Shown here: in pieces, positions 8,372 through 16,181 of the stretch
Position numbering within the stretch: the first letter of the stretch is position 1
Layout of the letters: every line of letters starts with the position of its first letter
Assembly: GCF_029892565.1 (NCBI RefSeq)
Contig: NZ_JARXVH010000026.1
Span: 1 to 64,000 of the forward strand
Reading direction: 5' to 3'
Source: Streptomyces pseudovenezuelae
GTDB lineage: Bacteria; Actinomycetota; Actinomycetes; Streptomycetales; Streptomycetaceae
Length of the DNA stretch: 64,000 bases
Position numbers and translations under genes: made by a program
The notes under the pieces: generated by a model
Databases searched by the model: none
Told to the model about the DNA's origin: nothing
The model's input: the letters and a program-made list of their open reading frames with translations, nothing else

Positions 8372-9457
8372 TTAGGCTGGCTCACCGGGCACAGGCGGGG
8401 CCGAGTCGCATGGGTAGGAGTGGACGGGCGTCAGCCCGGGCAGCACACCAGGCCACACTGCCGCCAGTGTCTGCGCTGTGGGCGCGAAGATCTTCCCGAG
8501 GGTGGCCAGGGTGTGTAGGTCCTGCCATTCCCAGCGCACGAATCCGTCCGGCTCAGGCAGGCCGAGCTCGCCGCTCCAGCTGGTGACGCGGACGACAGTG
8601 GTGATGCGGCGCACGTCCATCCGGCCGTCGTGCAGGATGGTGACGACGGAGGCGTCGTCCACGTGTGCTGCCAGCCCGGTCTCTTCCGCCAATTCTCGTA
8701 CGGCTGCTGCTGGTGCACTTTCGCCGGTCTCGATCCGGCCGCCGGGCAGTTCCCACATACCCTGCTTCGAGCGGCCCAGCAGGACTCTGCCGAGAGGGTC
8801 AATGACCACGACTGCGGCGCCGAACACGGCCTGCGGATCTGGCCGCCGTTTCTCCTGGGTGCTGAACCACCCCTGCGCGCGGCGCACGAGCAGCACCGCC
8901 AGGCCTTCTGCGTCGAACCTCTCAGTGTGGGTGAACCCGTCGGTGAGCGCGGCGAGTTCGTCCTCATCGAGTGCGATGTGGCGCCGCGCCTCCGGTGTGT
9001 GCTCCGCGATTGGGGTGATGACGACGAGTGTCCCGCCCTCTCGCAGCCGCGCGGCCAGGCGGCGCAGGACCCGGGCGCGGTCGCGGATGAAGGCGACGGC
9101 CAGCCGGATGGTGATCAGGTCGTAGCCGTCCTCGGCGAGGCCGGCCAAGTCGTCGTGTTCGATGTCCAGGCGCAGCCAGCGCACTCTCTCTGCTTTGGCA
9201 TGCTCCGTTCGGGCCCGTTGCAGGGCGCCGTCGGCGAAGTCAGCGGCGTCGACGGTGTATCCGAGCGAGGCCAGATATGCGGCCAACTCGCCAGTCCCGC
9301 AGCAGACATCGAGCGCCCGGCCGTTCTCCGGGGCCGGAGCGTGCTCGACGAGCAGGCGCCGTTCCTCGTCCCCCAGCCGCCGGAAACCGCGGCCGCTGGT
9401 GTAGTGCTCGGACCAGGTGGACCGGGTGTATCCCACAGATCGCTCCTCGTACGTCAT
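8372..9457 (-). CDS. Class I SAM methyltransferase - Nudix hydrolase fusion
   Basis: A two-domain cytoplasmic protein of 361 residues. Residues about 40-190 form a SAM-dependent methyltransferase with motif I LDVCCGTGELAAY (49-61). Residues about 208-340 form a Nudix hydrolase with a perfect Nudix box, Gly240-x5-Glu-x7-REL-x-EE-x-GL (240-262). The Nudix part resembles ADP-ribose or nucleotide pyrophosphatases of the MutT type (VVIDPLGRVLLGRSKQGMW). The ATG at 9457 is chosen because upstream codons have no ribosome site or conserved sequence. The fusion recurs in streptomycetes as far as I recall; the coupling of methyl transfer and nucleotide cleanup is unexplained. Confidence 0.88.
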   Translation of the reverse strand: MTYEERSVGYTRSTWSEHYTSGRGFRRLGDEERRLLVEHAPAPENGRALDVCCGTGELAAYLASLGYTVDAADFADGALQRARTEHAKAERVRWLRLDIEHDDLAGLAEDGYDLITIRLAVAFIRDRARVLRRLAARLREGGTLVVITPIAEHTPEARRHIALDEDELAALTDGFTHTERFDAEGLAVLLVRRAQGWFSTQEKRRPDPQAVFGAAVVVIDPLGRVLLGRSKQGMWELPGGRIETGESAPAAAVRELAEETGLAAHVDDASVVTILHDGRMDVRRITTVVRVTSWSGELGLPEPDGFVRWEWQDLHTLATLGKIFAPTAQTLAAVWPGVLPGLTPVHSYPCDSAPPVPGEPA

Positions 9458-9631
9458 CGGGTGGTGGCGGGCTGCCCCGGCAGTTCGACTGGCCCGTACA
9501 CGGCGGCAGATGCCCTGGTCGTCGGCGCGCAGTACCGGTCGCCGAAGCTCCGGTGTCACCACTTCCCTGATACTTGGATGTGTTCAAACGTCAGGAGGGC
9601 TATGAGCGTGAGTGAGCGGCATGTGGTGTAG

Positions 9632-9793
9632 GTGCCTGCCTCTGGGCCGTGGGGGGACCTTCCTGAAGCCGGGGAGCTCGGGGTCGAGGACCTTCCGGCG
9701 GTGGTCGAGCGGATCGCCGACTGGATCGCCGAACCGACCCGTCCCCGGCGGGCACCCAGCCACTTCCACGCCCTCTGCACCGACCTCAGCTGA
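9632..9793 (+). CDS. Small hypothetical ORF, possibly a remnant
   Basis: A 53-codon reading frame from a GTG at 9632, with a composition typical of coding DNA here (acidic, GVEDLPAVVERIADWIAEP, then HFHALCTDLS). An in-frame ATG at 9602 precedes it but is separated by a TAG, so it could be a 5'-damaged gene. No family was recognised. It lies between the methyltransferase-Nudix gene (divergent) and an IS4 fragment. Confidence 0.35.
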   Translation: MPASGPWGDLPEAGELGVEDLPAVVERIADWIAEPTRPRRAPSHFHALCTDLS

Positions 9794-9857
9794 CCCCGGC
9801 AAGATCGCCAACAGAGTCATGCCGTTGCCTTTGCGAGGGTCGAGTGGTTGAAGTCGT

Positions 9858-10232
9858 GTGCTGATATCGCGACTTGAGCGACTGGGGTTGGGAGTCCTGA
9901 CCCGGTCGTGTCCGTCTGAGCTGGTAGACAGGGTGATGGGTGAGGCGGGTCGTTCGGAGAAGCGTCGGCGTCTGTTGTCTGCCCGGTTCACGGTGTACTT
10001 CGTGCCGGCGATGTGCTTGTTCCCGCAGGCCGACTACCTGGAGGTCCTGCGGCTGGTGAAGACCGGCGACAAGGGGCTGTGGTCCTGGTCCGGGGTGAAC
10101 AAGTCGTCGCTGACCAGGGCCCGGCAGCGGCTCGGCTGGCCGGTGATGCGGGAACGGTTCCGGTCCGTGGCCCGGCCGCTCGGCGCTGATGGCGAGCTGT
10201 TCCGAGGGCTGCGGGTACAGCGCGGTCAGTAG
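9858..10232 (+). pseudogene. IS4 family transposase, N-terminal fragment
   Basis: About 115 residues match the N-terminal domain of Streptomyces IS4-type transposases (LISRLERLGLGVL, RRLLSARFTVYFVPAMCLF, KSSLTRARQRLGWPVM). Likeness ends after ELFRGLRV, and the DDE catalytic core is entirely absent. Only a short unrelated tail precedes the stop. Confidence 0.82.
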
Positions 10233-10319
10233 AGTGTCCAGGTCATTCGTCACGCAACGATCTTGGACACCCTCGCGTGTTCCCGAACGCACCGCCGACC
10301 TGATACGGCTGGGGCGGGC

Positions 10320-10700
10320 TCAATGCCTGACCAGCCACAAGACTCGGTCCCACGACAGGAGGTGGTACACGACCAGCACACCGGCGAGCATCACGGCGAG
10401 AGTACGGGATCCCGCCGCGTACAGCGCCGCCGCCCCGCCGAAGAACACAGCCAGCTCCAGCAGGAACCGCAGCGGGCCAGGTGTCGCAATGACCGTCGCC
10501 CCGGAGCGGGATGCATCGTCTGGGGTGGCGAAGACTCCCCACAGCACGGCCACGATCAGGGGACCGGCAACGGCGCAGACATACCGCAGGGAACCAGGCA
10601 CGACAGCCCATGCCCAGAGCCCGAAGCACACCAGAGCCACCAGTTCCAACACGAACCTCACACCGAGAGACAACGGGTGAAAGCCATACCCGGACGGCAT
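10320..10700 (-). CDS. YrdB family (DUF2568-like) integral membrane protein
   Basis: A small protein of 126 residues with about four hydrophobic segments (roughly residues 14-32, 38-56, 75-96 and 100-118). The pattern LGVRFVLELVALVCFGLWAW ... LRFLLELAVFFGGAAAL matches the YrdB/DUF2568 family as I know it. Cytoplasmic-membrane location is expected; function is unknown for the family. It stands alone, flanked by an IS4 fragment and the left end of a TnpB element. The start codon is an ATG with no strong competitor. Confidence 0.75.
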   Translation of the reverse strand: MPSGYGFHPLSLGVRFVLELVALVCFGLWAWAVVPGSLRYVCAVAGPLIVAVLWGVFATPDDASRSGATVIATPGPLRFLLELAVFFGGAAALYAAGSRTLAVMLAGVLVVYHLLSWDRVLWLVRH

Positions 10701-10869
10701 ACGCGCAGTTCCCTCCGTCGTAGTCCCTCCAGGATCACAGACCGGCGCACGGGAAGTTCAAGAACCACCAGATCAGACATCGGATTTTATTTATCGGGGC
10801 TCTCCTTTGTGGATACCCCCGGCTTCAGCCGGGGGAGGAAACGAAGCTCCTGCGAAGCAGGGCAGGAAA

Positions 10870-10893
10870 GCCGGTCCGCCCGGGCGGACCGGC
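10870..10893. repeat. 24-bp perfect palindrome in the tnpB leader
   Basis: GCCGGTCCGCCC and its exact complement GGGCGGACCGGC lie 58 bases before the tnpB start. This could be a folded leader, an attenuator or part of the element's left-end structure. Confidence 0.55.
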
Positions 10894-10951
10894 GTGCGCC
10901 ATCCACCGGCCGACACCCGCCACTCACACGGAATCCGATAAGGTGTGAGCT

Positions 10952-12145
10952 ATGGCGCGGCAGGTCAAGCGGGCGTTCAAGTACCGCTTTTACCCCACAG
11001 GCGAGCAGGCGGCGGAGCTGTCGCGCACGTTCGGCTGCGTCCGCCTGGTCTACAACAAGGCGCTGGAAGAGCGCACACGGGCCTGGCACGGCGAACAGCG
11101 CCGCATCTCCTATGTGCAGTCGTCGGCCGCACTCACGCAGTGGAAGAAGACCGGGGAGCTGGCCTTCCTGACGGAGGTGTCCTCGGTCCCGCTGCAGCAG
11201 GCGCTGCGCCATCTGCAGACGGCGTTCGGGAACTTCTTCGCCAAGCGGGCGAAGTATCCGCGTTTCAAGTCCCGCAAGAAATCCCGTGCGTCGGCCGAGT
11301 ACACCCGCTCGGCCTTCACGTGGCGCGAGGGACGGCTGACGCTGGCGAAGATGGCCGGCCCCCTGGACATCCGCTGGTCGCGTCCACTGCCCCAGGGCAG
11401 CGAGCCGACCACGGCGACCGTGTCCCGCGACAGTGCGGGACGCTGGTTCGTGTCGCTGCTGTGCGAGGACTGCATTACCCCGGCTCCGGCCACGAAGAAC
11501 GCGGTCGGCATCGACGCCGGCATCACCTCCCTGGTGACGTTGTCCACCGGCGAGAAGGTCGCCAACCCCCGGCACGAGCGCCGTGACCGTGCTCGTCTGG
11601 CCCGTGCGCAGCGTGAGCTGTCGCGGAAGGCGAAGGGCTCCGCGAACCGCGACAAAGCCCGCCGCAAGGTTGCCAGGGTCCATGCGCGGATCGCTGACCG
11701 GCGCCGCGACCACCTGCACAAACTGTCGACCCGGCTCGTCCGTGAGAACCAAACGGTCGTGATCGAGGACCTCACCGTCCGCAACCTGCTGAACAACCAC
11801 ACACTGGCGCGCGCCATCTCGGATGCGTCGTGGAGGCAGCTGCGGTCGATGCTGGAGTACAAGTGCGCTTGGTATGGGCGTGAACTCGTTGTGGTCGACC
11901 GCTTCTTCCCCAGCAGCAAGCTGTGCGGGAACTGCGGCACGGTCGCGGCGAAATTGCCGCTGAATGTCCGCGCGTGGACGTGCGACACCTGTGGTGTCGT
12001 GCATGACCGCGACATCAACGCGGCCCGCACCATCAAGGCGGCCGGGCTGGCCGTCTCGGCCTGTGGAGCTGGTGTAAGACCTCAAGGGAGTTCTCCTGGC
12101 GGGCAGCCGGCGTCGAAGCAGGAACCCCTACAGCGCGAGCCGTAG
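10952..12145 (+). CDS. tnpB: TnpB, RNA-guided RuvC nuclease of IS605-type element
   Basis: A protein of 397 residues in the TnpB family, the ancestors of Cas12, which cut DNA with a guide from the element's right-end RNA. The split RuvC site is complete: Asp188 in VGIDAGI, Glu272 in VIEDL and Asp354 in HDRDINAA. The zinc ribbon is intact (CxxC at 325-328 and 344-347). The N-terminal part begins RAFKYRFYPTGEQ with the usual FGCVRLVYN motif. The ATG at 10952 is preceded by GGTGTGAGCT. The last about 22 codons overlap the right-end RNA scaffold, as is normal for this family. It looks catalytically competent. Confidence 0.93.
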   Translation: MARQVKRAFKYRFYPTGEQAAELSRTFGCVRLVYNKALEERTRAWHGEQRRISYVQSSAALTQWKKTGELAFLTEVSSVPLQQALRHLQTAFGNFFAKRAKYPRFKSRKKSRASAEYTRSAFTWREGRLTLAKMAGPLDIRWSRPLPQGSEPTTATVSRDSAGRWFVSLLCEDCITPAPATKNAVGIDAGITSLVTLSTGEKVANPRHERRDRARLARAQRELSRKAKGSANRDKARRKVARVHARIADRRRDHLHKLSTRLVRENQTVVIEDLTVRNLLNNHTLARAISDASWRQLRSMLEYKCAWYGRELVVVDRFFPSSKLCGNCGTVAAKLPLNVRAWTCDTCGVVHDRDINAARTIKAAGLAVSACGAGVRPQGSSPGGQPASKQEPLQREP

Positions 12146-12179
12146 GAATCCCCCTCCTTCAGGAGGGGGAGGAAGTCAA
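12077..12179 (+). ncRNA. Predicted omega RNA 3' scaffold / element right end
   Basis: The terminal part of the element, overlapping the end of tnpB, folds into a strong hairpin near the boundary and ends GAGGAAGTCAA. In this family the RNA read through this end supplies the TnpB scaffold, and the next about 16-20 bases (from 12180, CTCAAGTCG...) act as guide. The exact 5' end of the RNA cannot be seen from sequence alone; the 103 bases given are those shared with the orphan copy. Confidence 0.65.
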
Positions 12180-12713
12180 CCTCAAGTCGTGGCCGCAGGA
12201 CGCCACTACTGCCTGCAAGTACACGCCGGCGTCCCGTTCGATCCCGAGTCCAAATGGGGGCGGCGAGGCCACCGTCCGTATCGCGAAGACGGACCTGATC
12301 CCGACCTCCGCGAACCTGCGGGAGAAGCAGCAGCTTCGCCGAACTCCGCGGGCCCTGCGCGATCTTCTGGCTGTAGGTCAGCACCCGCGTCCACCGCGAG
12401 GCAGGCAGGACACCGGCCTCCGCGCTAGATGGTCGAACGCACCCGCCTGCATCCACTGCCCGTGGCTCCTCACGCCCTCAACTTGGGTCGGGCGGCAACC
12501 TTTTCGGGAGCGGCGGCAACCAGTACTGCAACGGCGCCTGTCCATGCCCGCGCCCGCACCGCTACCGGACACTCGCGTCAAAGTCCCTTGCAACCAAGGG
12601 GCTTGGAGCCGCCTGGTTTCAGCCTGCGAACGTTTCTGTCCGCGAATCGTGTGAGGAGTATTGACGTCATTCATGGGATGTCTAGCATTCCCTTGCTCGA
12701 CACTTCGACCCTT
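12180..12713. other. Intergenic between TnpB element and GH62 gene
   Basis: Several open frames cross this region on both strands, but none has a start, ribosome site and recognisable motif together. It may include debris of the locus the TnpB element entered. The last 50 bases hold the palindromic operator candidate. Confidence 0.4.
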
Positions 12714-12729
12714 GTTCGACATGTCGAAC
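12714..12729. promoter_or_regulatory. 16-bp perfect palindrome GTTCGACATGTCGAAC
   Basis: A fully symmetric site 80 bases before the first GH62 start, preceded by a related half-site series (GCTCGACACTTCGACC at 12695-12710). This suits a LacI- or other HTH-type sugar-responsive repressor of the arabinoxylan cluster. No such regulator gene lies nearby, and I do not see the site before the other three enzyme genes. Confidence 0.6.
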
Positions 12730-12808
12730 GTGGGTGTGCCACGTCGGCGTCCGGACGGCCTCTGGCGGGGTGGACCGGAGTCGCTTGCTCAGGGATGACG
12801 AGGTCCTT

Positions 12809-14236
12809 ATGCGCAGACGTAGTTTCCGTCGCAGGCGTCCGTCGGTGGTGCTCGCCGCCGTGGTTGCGGCTCTGGCCGCGTTGGCGGCGCTGCTCGTGGC
12901 CGGCCCGGCTCAGGCGGCCATCAGCGACGTGCGTGGTGTTGATTCCGGCCGGTGTCTCGACGTGGAGGGCTTCAGTCAGACCGACGGCGCGAACGTGCAG
13001 ATCTGGGACTGCCACGGTGGAATCAACCAGCAGTGGACGTTGACGGACAGCAACCAGCTGACCGTGTACGGCAACAAGTGCCTGGATGCCCGGGGCGGCG
13101 GCACCACGTCCGGGACCCCGGTGCAGATCTGGACGTGCAACGGCAGTGACAACCAGCAGTGGCGGGTGAACTCCGACGGCACGATTGTCGGCGTGCGGTC
13201 CGGGCTGTGCCTGGAAGTCTCGGGCTGGGGTAAGGCCAACGGCACGGAGGTGCGGCTCTGGTCGTGCCAGGGCGGAGCCAACCAGAAGTGGACCGGCCTG
13301 TCCGGGGCGAGCAACGCGTGTGCTCTTCCATCGACCTACCGCTGGACCTCGACCGGCCCGCTGGCGGAGCCGGCGAACGGGCAGGTCGCGCTGAAGGACT
13401 TCACCACCACCATGTACAACGGCAAGCACCTGGTCTACGCGACCACCTCCAACGGAACGTCGTGGGGCTCGACGGGGTTCAGTCCCTTCACGAACTGGTC
13501 GGATATGGCGACGGCCGGCCAGACCAAGATGAACGAGGCCGCGGTGGCGCCCCAACTGTTCTACTTCGCGCCCAAGAACGTCTGGGTGCTGGTGGACCAG
13601 TGGGGTCAGTGGCCGCTCTACTACCGCACGTCCAGCGACCCCACCAACCCCAACGGCTGGTCCGCCCGGCAGCCGCTGTTCACCGGCAGCCTCCCCGACG
13701 GCCCCGGGGCGAACCAGAAGAACGCCCCGATCGACCCGACCATGATTGCCGACGACCAGAACATGTACCTGTTCTTCGCCGCTGACAACGGCAACATCTA
13801 CCGGGCGAGCATGCCGATCGGGAACTTCCCGGGCAACTTCGGCTCCTCGTACACGACGGTCATGAGCGACACAAGGGACCTTCTGTTCGAGGCGCCGCAG
13901 GTCTACAAGGTCCAGGGCCAGAACCAGTACCTCATGATCGTTGAGGCGCAGGGGACGAACCGCTACTTCCGCTCGTTCACCGCCTCCAGCCTGAACGGTC
14001 CGTGGACCGTCCAGGCCGGCAGCGAGAGCAGCCCCTTCGCGGGCCAGGCCAACAGCGGTTCCACCTGGGCCCAGGGCGTCAGCCACGGTGACCTGGTCCG
14101 CAACAACCCCGACCAGACCATGACCATCGATCCCTGCAACCTGCAGTTCCTCTACCAGGGCCTCCCCACCAACACACAGGAACCCGACTACCTGAAACTG
14201 CCGTACCGGCCGGGCCTGCTCACCCTGCAGCGCTGA
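12809..14236 (+). CDS. Secreted GH62 alpha-L-arabinofuranosidase with N-terminal CBM13
   Basis: A secreted enzyme of 475 residues that removes arabinose side chains from arabinoxylan. It has an arginine-rich signal peptide ending near AQA (about residue 36), then a ricin-like CBM13 domain (about 38-165) with repeated QxW units (NQQW, NQKW). A GH62 catalytic domain follows, from CALPSTYRWTSTG to LLTLQR. The catalytic set expected for GH62 is present: Asp197 in LKDFT, Asp309 in IDPTMI and Glu361 in LFEAPQVY. The ATG at 12809 follows GAGG and is the only start giving a signal peptide. It is the first gene of a four-gene set of CBM13 enzymes, with a perfect palindrome upstream. Confidence 0.93.
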   Translation: MRRRSFRRRRPSVVLAAVVAALAALAALLVAGPAQAAISDVRGVDSGRCLDVEGFSQTDGANVQIWDCHGGINQQWTLTDSNQLTVYGNKCLDARGGGTTSGTPVQIWTCNGSDNQQWRVNSDGTIVGVRSGLCLEVSGWGKANGTEVRLWSCQGGANQKWTGLSGASNACALPSTYRWTSTGPLAEPANGQVALKDFTTTMYNGKHLVYATTSNGTSWGSTGFSPFTNWSDMATAGQTKMNEAAVAPQLFYFAPKNVWVLVDQWGQWPLYYRTSSDPTNPNGWSARQPLFTGSLPDGPGANQKNAPIDPTMIADDQNMYLFFAADNGNIYRASMPIGNFPGNFGSSYTTVMSDTRDLLFEAPQVYKVQGQNQYLMIVEAQGTNRYFRSFTASSLNGPWTVQAGSESSPFAGQANSGSTWAQGVSHGDLVRNNPDQTMTIDPCNLQFLYQGLPTNTQEPDYLKLPYRPGLLTLQR

Positions 14237-14408
14237 CCCGCCTGATCCACGGTGATCGCGATGGGGTGCGGTCCGCCGACGCGTGGACGAGCTGTTCACC
14301 GCGTGGGCGATACCACCGGCACTCCACAGTGGAGTCATCCTGACCACCGCAACCAAGCGGTGCCACGATTTCGGGCGCGTCCAGCGCTGAGCCCACTCGG
14401 GCCGACGA

Positions 14409-15938
14409 ATGAGAAAGATGGTGAACATGGGCAGTCGAACAACGGTGATCGGCATGATCACCGCCCTGATGGCCGGTTTTCTGGTCGTGATCGGAGCGCC
14501 GGCGGCGCAAGCGGCCACTGTGGACACGAACGCCTGGTACGTCATGGTCAACCGCAACAGCGGCAAGGCGCTGGACGTGGCGGGCGCGAGCTCCGCGGAC
14601 GGCGCCGCGATCACGCAGTGGGCCCGGCACGACGGGACCAACCAGCAGTTCCAGTTCGTGGACTCCGGCGGCGGCTACTACCGGCTCAAGGCGCGGCACT
14701 CGGGCAAGGTGATCGACGTATCCAGCTGGTCGACAGCCGACGGTGCCGCCATCCACCAGTGGACCGACCACGGCGGCGCCAACCAGCAGTTCCGGCTCGC
14801 CGACTCCGACAGCGGCTACGTCCGGCTGATCAACCGCAACAGCAACAAGGCGGTCGAGGTCCAGAACGCGGCCACCAACGACGGCGCCAACGTCGTGCAG
14901 TACAGCGACTGGGGCGGCACCAACCAGCAGTGGCAACTCGTCCAGGTGGATGCGGGCACCGGCTCCGGCCCGTGCGACATCTACGGCGCAGGTGGTACGC
15001 CCTGCGTGGCGGCGCACAGCACAACGCGCGCCCTCTACAGCGCCTACAACGGAGACCTGTATCAGGTCAGACGCTCCTCAGACAACACAACCCGCAACAT
15101 CGGCGTACTGACCCCTGGCGGCGTCGCCAACGCGGCGGCCCAGGACTCCTTTTGCGCAAACACCACGTGTGTCATCACGGTCCTGTTCGACCAGTCCGGG
15201 CATGGCAACGACCTGTGGTACCAGGGTTCCAGCGTGGTCCCGGGCTCACCACAGACCCGCCCGGCCGTAGCGACCACCGAATCGCTGACGGTCGGTGGCA
15301 GCAAGGCCTACTCGCTGTACATCAACCCCGGGACCAGCTACTGGCGCGACGGCCACCTGACGGGTGTCCCGACGGGCAGCGCACCCGAGGGCATGTACAT
15401 GGTCACCAGCGGTACGCATGTCAACAGCGGCTGCTGCTTCGACTACGGCAACAGCGAAACCACCCGCAAGGCCGACGGGCCAGGTGCCATGGACGCCATC
15501 TACTTCGGGACGAGCTGCTGGTTCGGCGGCTGCTCCGGAACCGGACCCTGGGTGCAGGCCGACCTCGAATGGGGCCTGTTCCCAGGTGGCGGCAGCACGT
15601 GGAACCCGAACCAGCAGGCGTTCACCAGCAAGTTCGTCACGGCGACACTCAGGAACAACGGGACGTCGCGATTCGCGATCAAGGGCAGCAATGCCCAGTC
15701 CGGAAGCCTGAACACCCTATGGGACGGCGCGCTTCCCAACGAGCCCAACGTATACAGCCCGATGAAGAAGCAAGGCGCCATCGTCCTGGGCAGTGGCGGC
15801 GACTGCTGCTCACCCGAGGTAGGCAACATCAACGACAGCTCGGGCACGTTCTACGAGGGTGCCATGGTCTCGGGCTACCCGTCGGACGCGACCGAAAATG
15901 CGGTCCAGGCGAACATCGCCGCCGCCGGCTACCGATGA
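14409..15938 (+). CDS. Secreted GH54-type arabinofuranosidase B with N-terminal CBM13
   Basis: A secreted enzyme of 509 residues. A signal peptide ends near AQA (about residue 37). A CBM13 domain with three QQF/QQW repeats follows (about 38-178), and a catalytic domain opening GPCDIYGAGGTPCVAAHSTTRALY is diagnostic of the ArabFuran-catal (AbfB, GH54) fold. Later motifs include LFDQSGHGNDLWYQG, the cysteine-rich CCFDYGN and the DLEWGLFPGG segment where the nucleophile Glu is expected. It would release arabinose from arabinan or arabinoxylan outside the cell. An alternative ATG at 14427 is equally plausible. Its CBM13 shares a 314-bp block, identical on reading, with the next gene. Confidence 0.9.
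   Translation: MRKMVNMGSRTTVIGMITALMAGFLVVIGAPAAQAATVDTNAWYVMVNRNSGKALDVAGASSADGAAITQWARHDGTNQQFQFVDSGGGYYRLKARHSGKVIDVSSWSTADGAAIHQWTDHGGANQQFRLADSDSGYVRLINRNSNKAVEVQNAATNDGANVVQYSDWGGTNQQWQLVQVDAGTGSGPCDIYGAGGTPCVAAHSTTRALYSAYNGDLYQVRRSSDNTTRNIGVLTPGGVANAAAQDSFCANTTCVITVLFDQSGHGNDLWYQGSSVVPGSPQTRPAVATTESLTVGGSKAYSLYINPGTSYWRDGHLTGVPTGSAPEGMYMVTSGTHVNSGCCFDYGNSETTRKADGPGAMDAIYFGTSCWFGGCSGTGPWVQADLEWGLFPGGGSTWNPNQQAFTSKFVTATLRNNGTSRFAIKGSNAQSGSLNTLWDGALPNEPNVYSPMKKQGAIVLGSGGDCCSPEVGNINDSSGTFYEGAMVSGYPSDATENAVQANIAAAGYR
14637..14950 (+). repeat. 314-bp direct repeat, copy 1 (CBM13 module)
   Basis: This block in the GH54 gene appears identical base for base to 16428-16741 in the second GH62 gene. 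It covers about 105 codons of the CBM13 domain, and similarity drops sharply at both edges. Retention of identity even at third codon positions implies a recent duplication or gene conversion. Confidence 0.88.
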
Positions 15939-16181
15939 ACCAGACCCGGCCGCCCAGATGTGCTGATAAACCCCTGCCCAGGTTGAACCACGGGAAGGGG
16001 CCGGGCGCGGACGTGCCTGACCCCTTCCGCGCAGCGGCCATACCGGGCGCGCCTATGCGGAGGTGGCCCGACCATCACCGCCGCCAGCCGCGCGGCCCAG
16101 GACGTCGCCGTTATTTCGCTGAAACAGCGGCCGATGCGGCCCGTCTCATGTCGTCGATCCCAATGATGGAAGGAAGACGCT

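Larger units (their letters stand above)
10797..12179 (+). mobile_element. IS200/IS605-group element carrying only tnpB (IS1341-like)
   Basis: The left end carries a hairpin (CCCCCGGCT, TC, AGCCGGGGG at 10816-10835) followed by GAGGAA. The right end carries a matching hairpin with GAGGAAGTCAA at about 12150-12179. These subterminal palindromes, with no inverted terminal repeat, are the signature of the group. No Y1 transposase (tnpA) is present, so movement would need one in trans. The right edge is fixed by the loss of identity with the copy at 564-666; the left edge is approximate. Confidence 0.8.

Noticed and set aside
12180..12456. Possible C-terminal gene fragment after the TnpB element
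   Set aside because: Frames such as KSWPQDATTACKYTP or the minus-strand RTRVLTYSQK lack a recognisable family and a matching upstream half before the element's left end.
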